NCBI GenBank assembly: GCA_002284895.1
Contig: CP015605.1
Location: forward strand, 682,001 to 746,000
Direction of reading: 5' to 3'
DNA from: Actinobacteria bacterium IMCC19121
GTDB lineage: Bacteria > Actinomycetota > Actinomycetes > Nanopelagicales > Nanopelagicaceae
Length of the DNA stretch: 64,000 bases
Within the stretch, counting starts at the first letter, position 1, and every line of letters starts with the position of its first letter. The translations under genes were made by a program, and so were the position numbers. Under the pieces are notes generated by a model. The model ran no database searches, had not been told where the DNA came from, and was given only the letters and a program-made list of their open reading frames with translations. Below, one piece after another: positions 27,799 through 35,882 of this stretch.

Positions 27799-28724
27799 TA
27801 CTGGACTGCTTTAACTATCTGTTCACTGAGCCATCTACGAAGTTCATAGGCTTCATCAACAATGAATCCATGACCAAAAAATCCATGAATAGTCCCTGGG
27901 TATTCCTTCAAAGTAACTGGAACACCAGCATTTTCTAAGGCAACTGCGTAGTTAGCACCATCATCGCGCAAGACATCATGCTCAGCTAAGCCAATGATGG
28001 CTGGTGCAACGTTTTTGAAAGTAGTTGCCCGAGCAGGAATAGCATATTTATTGTTCATATGCGCTTCTGGAACATAGAGACCCCAATACCATTGCATTCC
28101 AACGCTTTCTAAACCAAAGCCAGTTTCATGGGCCAGATAGGACTTAGATTGAAAATCAGTATCTAGACATGGATAGATAAGCATTTGATAAGCAAGTTTG
28201 ACATCGCCCGTGTCAGCAGCTTTGAGTGCAACTGCTGCAGCTAAATTGCCTCCAGCACTATCTCCTCCCACACCAATCTTTGTTGGATCAATTCCAAAGC
28301 GCGCAGCATTCTTTGCAACCCAGAGCAGACCTGCATAACAATCATCAAAAGGTGTTGGGAATGGATGTTCTGGTGCTTTTTGATAGTTAATTCCAATTAC
28401 TACAAAACCAGTCTCTGCTGCGATGTTAGTCATCTGCGCGGCATAGCGAAGCGTCCAACTAAAGACCCAACCACCACCGTGGAAATAAACAAGGGCTGGA
28501 GCATTTGGTTTAACGTTCTTAGGACGATAAATCACTGCATGCAGATCTGCTGTTGGAGAAGTGAAGTAGGTGTGTTCTGTGTGAACATCATCAGATAGTG
28601 GGCCGGCATACTTTAAGTAATCAGCAGCATCTGCTCGAAGGTCTTCAAGAGTGGGATTTTCAGGCAAGACGTTATTAGTTGCTATGTATTCAAGATAAGC
28701 CTTGGTCTGAGAGGTCATGGTCAT
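27798..28724 (-). CDS. Alpha/beta hydrolase, hormone-sensitive lipase type
   Basis: This is a cytosolic esterase of 308 residues with the oxyanion motif YFHGGGWVFS and nucleophile elbow GVGGDSAGGNLAAA. Later AEHDVLRDDG (Asp) and GTIHGFFGH (His) complete the catalytic triad of the HSL/AlkH family. It should hydrolyse short-chain esters or lactones. It runs in an operon with a TauE permease with a one-base overlap. Two in-frame ATGs sit at the start, and neither has a strong ribosome site. Confidence 0.9.
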   Translation of the reverse strand: MTMTSQTKAYLEYIATNNVLPENPTLEDLRADAADYLKYAGPLSDDVHTEHTYFTSPTADLHAVIYRPKNVKPNAPALVYFHGGGWVFSWTLRYAAQMTNIAAETGFVVIGINYQKAPEHPFPTPFDDCYAGLLWVAKNAARFGIDPTKIGVGGDSAGGNLAAAVALKAADTGDVKLAYQMLIYPCLDTDFQSKSYLAHETGFGLESVGMQWYWGLYVPEAHMNNKYAIPARATTFKNVAPAIIGLAEHDVLRDDGANYAVALENAGVPVTLKEYPGTIHGFFGHGFIVDEAYELRRWLSEQIVKAVQ

Positions 28725-28815
28725 AGGTGACAGGATAATCTAAATCACAGGGGCTATCACTCAATGGTTTGGCAATCGGGCTCATAAAACACCCCCACCC
28801 AAGTATTTTTAAGTT

Positions 28816-29271
28816 ATGAAACTTAAAGCCGCTCTTTTTATACTCATTGCAACATTGATAGTGGGAGTTAACGCACCAGCCTATTCTGAGGAGATTGTCC
28901 CAACTCGAGCCGAAGAAGTTGCAACATTACAAGTTAAGTACAAGGCCAATTTTGATACGCAGTACGCCCGATTTTTAGCCCTCAAGCCTAAGTTAATTAA
29001 TGATGCCGTTTCAAAGGCAATTCTAAAAGCTGCCATTGTTGACTTCTTAGATGTAAGAGCAATGATTGAGAAAAGTTTGCTAGATCCTGCTACTGAGGTT
29101 GCCTCAACAAAGGCATATGCATCTGAAGAGTTCGGTGAATTTGAAGTTACATTAGGCCAACTTGAATACGCAGCGGCTAGGAATAAGACGATAAACTGTG
29201 TTAATGGTAAGACTGTGAAGAAAGTTTCTGCAATTAAGCCCGTCTGCCCCAAGGGCTATACCAAGAAATAG
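28816..29271 (+). CDS. Small secreted protein with C-terminal CxKG-CPxGYK module
   Basis: The 151-residue protein has a signal peptide (MKLKAALFILIATLIVGV, cleavage near AYS-EE), a helical middle of about 100 residues, and a C-terminal two-cysteine basic segment, INCVNGKTVKKVSAIKPV then CPKGYTKK (29191-29268). The same C-terminal module ends four other secreted proteins between 31 and 38 kb. I do not recognise a named family for it. There is no ribosome site before the ATG, so translation may be leaderless. Confidence 0.62.
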   Translation: MKLKAALFILIATLIVGVNAPAYSEEIVPTRAEEVATLQVKYKANFDTQYARFLALKPKLINDAVSKAILKAAIVDFLDVRAMIEKSLLDPATEVASTKAYASEEFGEFEVTLGQLEYAAARNKTINCVNGKTVKKVSAIKPVCPKGYTKK

Positions 29272-29294
29272 ATTGAGGGATTTATACTAAACCC

Positions 29295-29675
29295 ATGTCT
29301 ATCGCCCACCATGTTTACACCGCCGTAGATTGCGCCAACCCCGAACCTCTCGCCCGCTTTTATGCAGAGATAACTGGTTGGGAAGTTGGAGAGCTAGAAG
29401 ACTCTGAAGATAAAGTGGAATGGGTCGATCTATTCCATGACGGTGTGCGCATGATGGCTTTCCAAAAAGTTGCCAATTACATCCCACCCACCTGGCCGGA
29501 AGGGCCCGTTCCACAGCAACTTCACTTTGATTTTCATGTGAAAGATCTAGATATTGGTGAAAGTAAAATATTGGCTATCGGTGCCACCAAGCATGCCGTG
29601 CAACCTGGTACAAATTTCAGAGTTTATTTAGACCCAGAAGGTCATCCATTTTGTTTAGTGAAGAATCCGCAGTAG
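29295..29675 (+). CDS. VOC family (glyoxalase/bleomycin-resistance-like) protein
   Basis: The 126-residue protein shows paired beta-alpha-beta halves of a vicinal-oxygen-chelate fold: HHVYTAVDCANPEPLARFYA, GWEVGEL, then QLHFDFHVKDLDIGE and VYLDPEGHPFCLV. The metal ligands would be a His in each half and a Glu. The actual reaction cannot be told: lyase, dioxygenase and antibiotic-binding forms share this fold. It lies 23 bases after the small secreted protein gene. Confidence 0.82.
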   Translation: MSIAHHVYTAVDCANPEPLARFYAEITGWEVGELEDSEDKVEWVDLFHDGVRMMAFQKVANYIPPTWPEGPVPQQLHFDFHVKDLDIGESKILAIGATKHAVQPGTNFRVYLDPEGHPFCLVKNPQ

Positions 29676-29679
29676 TGAC

Positions 29680-29880
29680 ATGTGGTTAAACAACAAACTC
29701 AAAGGGTTATTTTCAAGAAAGCCACGAAATGATGCATCTGAAAGCCGCCTTGATCCCAACGATAATCAATACCGCAGAATGAAATTTGGGATGAAGGCAG
29801 CTGGTGGTCTCAATGGCCAGCTCATGCGCAGAGCGTCCAATTTCACTGATCCAACGCCGTTAGATGAAGAGGAGTTTTAG
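29680..29880 (+). CDS. Small basic protein, 66 residues, unknown
   Basis: This is a short soluble frame (MWLNNKLKGLFSRKPR, then polar, ending DPTPLDEEEF) with a basic N-terminal half and an acidic end. It has no membrane helix. It begins four bases after the VOC gene stop, which favours a real gene. No family is recognised. Confidence 0.4.
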   Translation: MWLNNKLKGLFSRKPRNDASESRLDPNDNQYRRMKFGMKAAGGLNGQLMRRASNFTDPTPLDEEEF

Positions 29881-29952
29881 ATTCAGGTATATCCCGCCGA
29901 AAAGTGCCCATGATTGAGTGCTAAATCCTTATATTGCTGGCAGAATCTCCCC

Positions 29953-30924
29953 ATGATGAAAGGCCCATCAAAGAAATCTTTATTTTGGATTGTCTCTGGC
30001 GCAATTTTTCTTTCACTTGTTACATTTTTAAATGCACTAGACAGTGGTTCTTACAAATTAGATCCCAAATCAGAGAGCTTGTGGGCGCAGACAAGTGATC
30101 AAGACAAAATTGGAATTTATGTTCAGTTATTAGATTTCAATTCATCTTCACAGACACTCAAAGCACGTATTTGGCTTAGACCGCCCGAAAAATATGCATA
30201 CTCACTAGATAGTAGTGTTCAAGTTATTTATGACACCGCAGTAGATATCTCAGCATCAACAATTAACTACAATAGCGACGGCAACGTTGGTTATTGGCAA
30301 GCCAATCAATATTTACGAGCTATTGATGTGGAGTTAGATGCCGATAACAGCCAGGTTACGTCTCTTTATAATGATAAATGGTTCCCATTTGATAAGTACT
30401 CGGTTGCGCTAACTGGGCAAATACGATTCTTAGTTAAAGGTGGAAATACTGACAGTGTGAAAGATGATGTTTGGGAGTCACTGCCAATTGGAATTCAGCC
30501 CTACACAGCCAGCCTTTCAGGTTGGAGCGCTGAATATAAATTGGATTCTTTTGCTGGTGAGACTGTGGAATCTTCATTCAAAGATGGTCAGTACTTCACT
30601 TCAGACATTATTTTAGAAAGAACGACACTCAATAAAGTTCTTCTGCTCTTGTTAGGGTTAATTTTCCTCAGTGGCGGTTTTAGCATGTTAATGTTATTTC
30701 GCTCTATCTTTTTGGCACACCGCCCGCCTTCACTTTCAGGACTTATTTGGGCTGGAAGCACCGCTTTCACCATGATTTCAACACGAACTATTATTCCTGG
30801 GGATCCAAGAATTGGTGTGAAATTCGATTTGTTTGTCTTTTACCCCTCTTTGGTAATGTGCTTCATATCTGCAGGAGCTATGTTCTATCTCTGGATTTCA
30901 AAGGAGACCTGGACACCCGAATAA
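29953..30924 (+). CDS. DUF4436 family membrane protein
   Basis: The 323-residue protein starts MMKGPSKKSLFWIVSGAIFL with one N-terminal membrane helix. A large extracytoplasmic region (about residues 45-220; e.g. WFPFDKYSVALTGQI) follows, then three C-terminal helices (about 227-250, 261-280 and 291-312). This layout and the FPFDKY signature fit DUF4436, found mainly in mycobacteria and relatives and of unknown function. The in-frame ATG at 29914 has no better ribosome site. It lies just before the paralogous secreted protein genes. Confidence 0.68.
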   Translation: MMKGPSKKSLFWIVSGAIFLSLVTFLNALDSGSYKLDPKSESLWAQTSDQDKIGIYVQLLDFNSSSQTLKARIWLRPPEKYAYSLDSSVQVIYDTAVDISASTINYNSDGNVGYWQANQYLRAIDVELDADNSQVTSLYNDKWFPFDKYSVALTGQIRFLVKGGNTDSVKDDVWESLPIGIQPYTASLSGWSAEYKLDSFAGETVESSFKDGQYFTSDIILERTTLNKVLLLLLGLIFLSGGFSMLMLFRSIFLAHRPPSLSGLIWAGSTAFTMISTRTIIPGDPRIGVKFDLFVFYPSLVMCFISAGAMFYLWISKETWTPE

Positions 30925-31056
30925 AACCTTCTTAAGTGGAGAAAGTGCAGGTCGTTGTGCATAAATTGATGTCTATTTTTCGCATAAATATGGGGCTTTC
31001 ATTCGGTGTGAGGTGCGTAGTAATTTATCCCGAGTCACTGTGAATACGAGGTTATT

Positions 31057-32757
31057 GTGCGCAAGAAACTAGTTGCTCTGCTTTCAGTGCTCGCCCTGCT
31101 CTTAGCCCCCTCCTTGGTCCAAGCCCAGGCAGCTGACTCTGTTATTCCAGACGAGCAACTGATGACACCACGCCCTCCAGAAGAAAACACGGGGGGATAT
31201 TCAGGAGCTTATTTCGATGATCAGAAAACTCTCTTTAGAGCCTTCACTTACGTAGAAGCATGGGCTGGAACTAACTACGCAACCAATGGAGCCATAACTT
31301 GTTTGTCATCCCAGGAAGAGCCATGCAAAAGCAGTAACTACTTATTTTTTGAAACACCACTCTCTCCTTGCTCAGATACTAGAACGCGAGATTGCGTAGC
31401 TAGTCTTTCTGGACGAATCGGAGAGAACGCTCTTGCAAATGCAACACTTGTAGACACTCTCACCTCAACATTTACGCAACTAAGCAATAACTTACTCAAT
31501 AGATATAACACCCCCTTTAAAGGTGACATTGCAAGAGGTGTTCCTGACAGCGGCCAAGTATCTTTGTGGACTATTCCTGGGATGCAGCATCAAGGTGGCA
31601 ACCTATTCCTTTTAATTCCTAAATTGAATGCAGAATTTCAAAATGTTGCAGGAACCAATCCATCCAGTTTAGATGTAGGGCTCTTTGCAGTCTCTAAAAT
31701 TCCAGTTGCAGGCGTGCAGCTCGATACTTGTTTTTTCAGTACAACGACTGATTGCTACAAGCGTTGGCCGTTTCCACAAAACGCAGCATTTAAAGTTTCA
31801 ATTAAAACTGGGGCAAAAATTGTTGGCTGGTTCCATGGGAGATTGAGTGCACCAGAAATAAGTAGTGAGAAGTTAAGTGATGGCCAAACGCTCATTAATA
31901 TTGAGGGCGCAGTGACCACAGTCCCCATTCTTGCCGTTTGGGCGAAAAACACTGACCTGCCAAGTAAGCTCAACACGATGATTCAGGAAGAATTTGTTCA
32001 ACGTGGGAATCAATTTGCTGGGGTTGCTTATTACTTGGGAAATCAATCAGATCGAAGCACACAGGCGGTTATGGATGAACGTAATCCCTCATTTAATGAC
32101 AATTTCTTTGAAAGATACATGCTCTGGGTTGATGTAGCAAAAGATAAGGCCTATGCCTCTGTATCCACCTGGTCCTTTAGAACTATGCAGAATGCGCAGG
32201 GATATGAAAAATGTATTGGTGACTCAGGTGTTGCAGGAATGGTGACCACCAATTCAAATGCATATATTGCTGGCCCACCTAAGTTTGAAGATGGAAATCT
32301 TGCTTATCGAGTTGCATCTCCACATTTTGATTCAAAAGGTCAGGTTCAAGTTGGAACCTATGACCTTGCAATTCGATCAGATGTAGCACGATGCATCTAC
32401 GGTTTCACTAGCGCACCAATTCAAGCAACCCTCAGCGTTATTTATGCTGATGGCGAGTCAAAGAATGCAACAACTCTTGTATCAGAGAAAAATAATTGGC
32501 TACGACTTTCAGCCAAGGGATTCACATATTCTTCTCCAACCATCAAGGTCAAGCTGTCACAGGAAGCGCCAGCACCAACGCCAACTCCAACGCCAACTCC
32601 AACTCCAACTCCGACAGCAACCCCAGTTACTGATCCAGCACCTTCGGCTAAGCCAGTTGTGGCTAAGAAAGTTACAATTACTTGTGTGAAGGGTAAAACA
32701 GTGAAGAAGGTAACTGCAGTTAAACCAGTTTGCCCTGCAGGGTTTAAGAAGAAGTGA
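31057..32757 (+). CDS. Large secreted protein with Pro/Thr linker and C-terminal CxKG-CPxGYK module (paralogue 1)
   Basis: The 566-residue protein has a signal peptide (MRKKLVALLSVLALLLAPSL, cleavage after QAQA), a cysteine-containing core of about 470 residues, and a linker of Pro-Thr dipeptides (32574-32616). It ends in the basic two-cysteine module ITCVKGKTVKKV then PVCPAGFKKK (32671-32754). Core motifs shared with the next gene are ITC near the start, IVGWFHGRL, GMVTTNSNAY and the segment from GTYDLAI to LSAKGFTYSSPTIKVKLSQ. Start is GTG. No enzyme motif is visible. It overlaps paralogue 2 by four bases. Confidence 0.8.
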   Translation: MRKKLVALLSVLALLLAPSLVQAQAADSVIPDEQLMTPRPPEENTGGYSGAYFDDQKTLFRAFTYVEAWAGTNYATNGAITCLSSQEEPCKSSNYLFFETPLSPCSDTRTRDCVASLSGRIGENALANATLVDTLTSTFTQLSNNLLNRYNTPFKGDIARGVPDSGQVSLWTIPGMQHQGGNLFLLIPKLNAEFQNVAGTNPSSLDVGLFAVSKIPVAGVQLDTCFFSTTTDCYKRWPFPQNAAFKVSIKTGAKIVGWFHGRLSAPEISSEKLSDGQTLINIEGAVTTVPILAVWAKNTDLPSKLNTMIQEEFVQRGNQFAGVAYYLGNQSDRSTQAVMDERNPSFNDNFFERYMLWVDVAKDKAYASVSTWSFRTMQNAQGYEKCIGDSGVAGMVTTNSNAYIAGPPKFEDGNLAYRVASPHFDSKGQVQVGTYDLAIRSDVARCIYGFTSAPIQATLSVIYADGESKNATTLVSEKNNWLRLSAKGFTYSSPTIKVKLSQEAPAPTPTPTPTPTPTPTATPVTDPAPSAKPVVAKKVTITCVKGKTVKKVTAVKPVCPAGFKKK

Positions 32758-34529
32758 GAAAACGGTTTGTAAGACTTACGCTCTCTATTTCTCTGATATT
32801 TGCCTTATTTTCACCAGCTTCAATTTCTAGTGCTGCTGATCCAAGGGGATTAGTTCCACAACCAGCAAATACGGCACGTATGATTTTTGCAGATATTCCT
32901 CGAGGCTCGGGAGAGTTTTCTTATGTGTATGGAGTTCTTGGCCAGCACCCCAATACCTCGGTGATTTCCTGCAAAGGAATAAAAGAGAGTGGATGTGAGA
33001 ATGCAAGTTCATTAATGTTGAACTTCATTGTTCCGCCATGTACCGAGAGTTCTAAGCCAACAGATATGTGCATTAAAGAACTTTCATTTGCAAATTCCGC
33101 TGGAAAATTCGAAAAAGCAAAATTAATGTATGAGGTGCCTACAGTAAAAATTTTGGCTAACGAAAGTGCCAAGACCCCAGCTGGTGGTGGCATAAGCGTT
33201 TGGCAAGGCCCTGCAGCCAATAATTCATCTGGAACGGACACCTATGGTGTGCAAATTGGTATTCGCTACAACATTGACTACAACCCACAGACTTTTCAGC
33301 CTGGAGTTGCATACGTGTTTGGATTTGAAGCTGAAGTAATTCCAGTTAGTTTCAAATCTGGAAGCCAATACAAGTTACCTGGAGGCTTTAAAGTCTCTGA
33401 TACCGAGTGTGCTTGGAACGAGGACGGAAAATGTGCCATGAGACAGGAGTTTGGTTCAGCCCTGCCTATCTCACTTTCTTTTCAAATGGACAGTCGAATT
33501 ACTGGGTGGCTCTCCGGTCGCATGAAAGATACGGGAATTGATTTTAGTCAACTCACACCCTCAACAAACTTACTCACTGTTACCGGCACACCTATTGATG
33601 TTCCTATGGGTTATGCCGATCTAACGGAGGCGGACTTGGCAAAAAATCCAGCAGCAAAGGAAACTTTCACACAACCTGGATCACAATGTGTAGCAGGAAA
33701 TACTCCTTGGGCATGCGGACTTGCTTCTATTTGGCGTCCGCAATCAGATCGCTTGAATTGGCAGTGGGGCCCGTATTCCCTAGAAAGATTTAGAGTCATG
33801 AGTGCGACTCCGACTGAGTTCGCCGCTTTTGAAGCAAAATATTTGAATATGGGTTATGCGAAGATTTTTCAGCAGTATCTCAAGACTTTCCCGGTGCGAA
33901 ATTCACAGTGGAAAATTCAAGGTTTGGATCGCTCAGGATTTAGAGAAGGAAATTGGCCAGCTTGTATTACTGATTCGACAAAATTTAATGGAATTGTCAC
34001 AACTAATGCGATGTTAAATGATGTGAGTCCAGCGCGTTTTGAAGATGGCTCTCTGGTCTATGACGTTGCAGGAGCTCACGAAGCTTATGACGGTTCAGTG
34101 TTTAAGGGTACGTATGACCTAGTAATGAGCTCTAGCGTTGCACGATGCCTCTATAACTTCACAAGTGCACCAATTAAGGCAACTATCTCCATTATTGCAA
34201 GTGATGGAACGGTTCAAAGTGTTGCAACTGAAGCGGTGAGTGAGCGAAACGGATGGTTGTCTCTTAGCGCGAAGAACTTCACATTCTCTTCTCCAACAAT
34301 CAAGATTAAGCTTTCTCAAGATGCAACCCCAACACCTGTAGCAACACCAACCCCAACGCCTGTAGCAACCCCAACGCCTGTAGCAACCCCAACACAGAGC
34401 TCAACTCCATCGACATCGATAAAACCAGCTATTGCTAAGAAAATAACAATTACCTGCGTAAAGGGTAAGACGGTAAAGAAGTTCACTGCAGTTAAACCAA
34501 CATGCCCAGTGGGCTATAAAAAGAAATAG
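32754..34529 (+). CDS. Large secreted protein with Pro/Thr linker and C-terminal CxKG-CPxGYK module (paralogue 2)
   Basis: The 591-residue paralogue of the preceding product starts at a GTG overlapping its stop by four bases (GTGA). It has a signal peptide (MRKRFVRLTLSISLIFALF, cleavage near SSA-AD), the motif ISCKGI near the start, TGWLSGRM, GIVTTNAML and the GTYDLVMSSSVARCLYNF to LSAKNFTFSSPTIKIKLSQ segment. A TPVATPTPTPVATPT linker follows, then the module ITCVKGKTVKKF, PTCPVGYKKK (34443-34526). The function is unknown. Coupled translation suggests the two act together. Confidence 0.8.
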   Translation: MRKRFVRLTLSISLIFALFSPASISSAADPRGLVPQPANTARMIFADIPRGSGEFSYVYGVLGQHPNTSVISCKGIKESGCENASSLMLNFIVPPCTESSKPTDMCIKELSFANSAGKFEKAKLMYEVPTVKILANESAKTPAGGGISVWQGPAANNSSGTDTYGVQIGIRYNIDYNPQTFQPGVAYVFGFEAEVIPVSFKSGSQYKLPGGFKVSDTECAWNEDGKCAMRQEFGSALPISLSFQMDSRITGWLSGRMKDTGIDFSQLTPSTNLLTVTGTPIDVPMGYADLTEADLAKNPAAKETFTQPGSQCVAGNTPWACGLASIWRPQSDRLNWQWGPYSLERFRVMSATPTEFAAFEAKYLNMGYAKIFQQYLKTFPVRNSQWKIQGLDRSGFREGNWPACITDSTKFNGIVTTNAMLNDVSPARFEDGSLVYDVAGAHEAYDGSVFKGTYDLVMSSSVARCLYNFTSAPIKATISIIASDGTVQSVATEAVSERNGWLSLSAKNFTFSSPTIKIKLSQDATPTPVATPTPTPVATPTPVATPTQSSTPSTSIKPAIAKKITITCVKGKTVKKFTAVKPTCPVGYKKK

Positions 34530-34557
34530 AAGTTTTAGCTGCTAATTTCTGTAAATC

Positions 34558-35718
34558 TTACGGAATAACTAGGACCTTAGTCTCAACAAAAGTTGTAACA
34601 GTCTTAGAGCTAATCTTCTTATAGCCAGTCGGACAACTCTTTCCAATGACTGTCTTTTTCACCTTGCCCTTTTGACACACCAATTCAGTTGCTTTCACGG
34701 CCTTGTAGAGAGTTGTGTAACTAGGTGTTGGGGTTGGTGTGGCAACCTCTTTAGCAACGGGAGTTTGCGTTGCTTGTGCAGCAGGTTGTGGTCCGCCGGG
34801 AAGTGGTCCGCCGGGAAGTGGTCCGCCGCCAGGTGGAGGGCCGCCCATACCTGGCATTCCACCCATTCCACCTGGTTGCATTCCGCCATCTTTAGAGAGC
34901 GCTGGAGTTCCTGCAAAACAGTTGATTGTGGATCTATTACTTTTTTCTTCAGTTAAAACATAGTGATAGATGCCTGCTGGAAACTCAGGTGTGGGACTTG
35001 TTATTCCATTGCACTCATCTAATTGAGAAGAAGAAACTAGTTTGCCATTGATGTCTTTGTTGCCATAGATAAGAAAGCCATCAAAGGCAATTCCTAAAAT
35101 ATGTGAAGGTCCGCCGGACTTATCAATAACTGAAGTTACGCACGGTGGCATGCCGTGATAGTGATACATCCCGCCCATTCCTGGGTGGCCATTACACACA
35201 TCTAGAAAGCCCCACTTAACACCGCTGGAATCGGTCACATAAACATTTCCTGTAACAGCAACTGTCTTACCGTCACCCTCATAAGGATTAAAAATAACTG
35301 CACCATTTGCAAGAATTCCAATAGGACCTAGTGAAGTTGAAGTAATGGAAGGCGCCTTTTTTGGGCTCAAAGTTATTGTGTAATTTAATTTCTGGGCATA
35401 AACCAAATTACTAGTCAGACCCAGCGACACATCATCAGAGCTTTTGGGCACAACTACCCCTGCATTTGGCTTGGCATATTTCTCTGCCATCCAATTTGGA
35501 AGGCCATCTGAATCGATGACGACGCTATCTCCAGAAAAACTTAACTTCACATTACTAAACCAGGATGCTTTCGAAAGAGCTAGCTCTTGGGGAGTTGCGG
35601 CATGAGTTACTTGGGCAAATGCAATGGCTGCCACCCACGGCAACACCGGTGCCAAGATCAGAGCGATTAACTTCTTTGCACCTGAATGCTTGCGCACGGT
35701 GGTAGTTGGATTTGTCAT
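34558..35718 (-). CDS. Secreted YHYH-domain protein
   Basis: The 386-residue protein has a signal peptide (after a basic SGAKK start, hydrophobic to AQVTHA), and a YHYH domain with CNGHPGMGGMYHYHGMPPC, GIAFDGFLIYG and GIYHYVLTEE. A Met/Gly/Pro-rich linker of MGGMPGMGG and PLPGG units comes next, then a C-terminal module variant (LVCQKGKVKKTVIGKSC, PTGYKK) with an extra Thr/Val tail. YHYH proteins are of uncertain function, and the clustered His and Met suggest metal binding. GGGGAGA lies five bases before the ATG. It converges on paralogue 2 across 28 bases. Confidence 0.78.
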   Translation of the reverse strand: MTNPTTTVRKHSGAKKLIALILAPVLPWVAAIAFAQVTHAATPQELALSKASWFSNVKLSFSGDSVVIDSDGLPNWMAEKYAKPNAGVVVPKSSDDVSLGLTSNLVYAQKLNYTITLSPKKAPSITSTSLGPIGILANGAVIFNPYEGDGKTVAVTGNVYVTDSSGVKWGFLDVCNGHPGMGGMYHYHGMPPCVTSVIDKSGGPSHILGIAFDGFLIYGNKDINGKLVSSSQLDECNGITSPTPEFPAGIYHYVLTEEKSNRSTINCFAGTPALSKDGGMQPGGMGGMPGMGGPPPGGGPLPGGPLPGGPQPAAQATQTPVAKEVATPTPTPSYTTLYKAVKATELVCQKGKVKKTVIGKSCPTGYKKISSKTVTTFVETKVLVIP

Positions 35719-35781
35719 TAATCTCCCCGTATGGCTAATCCTTAGGGTGTTGAGTTTAAGGGCTTTTAGGTAGCACTTGGG

Positions 35782-35824
35782 CTTACTTACCTAAGTTGGG
35801 GGTGCGGGATTCCAACCCCCGACC
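35782..35824. repeat. Degenerate tRNA-Lys 3' end copy (candidate attachment site, copy A)
   Basis: The stretch CTTACTTACCTAAGTTGG, then a T-arm-like GGATTCCAACCCCCGACC, aligns with the 3' end and 3' flank of the tRNA-Lys gene at 39685-39757. The flank ACTTACxTAAGT and the T-loop AACCCCCGACC are kept, with several substitutions elsewhere. The same orientation as the intact tRNA gene suggests a decayed left junction of an element inserted at that gene. Confidence 0.6.
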
Positions 35825-35882
35825 AGGACACTACCCAAAGGCATCTTCACATGTGGGAAATAGCGTTCTAGTATTTTCCCTT

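Noticed and set aside
30959-30989. GCATAAAT direct repeat (period 23) upstream of paralogue 1 as an operator
   Set aside because: Only two short A/T-rich copies; chance is likely in a low-GC intergenic region.
35796-35882. N-terminal extension of the paralogue 3 frame (GVRDSNPRP)
   Set aside because: This peptide is what the 3' end of a tRNA gives when translated; it comes from the tRNA-Lys fragment. The signal peptide starts at ATG 35883.
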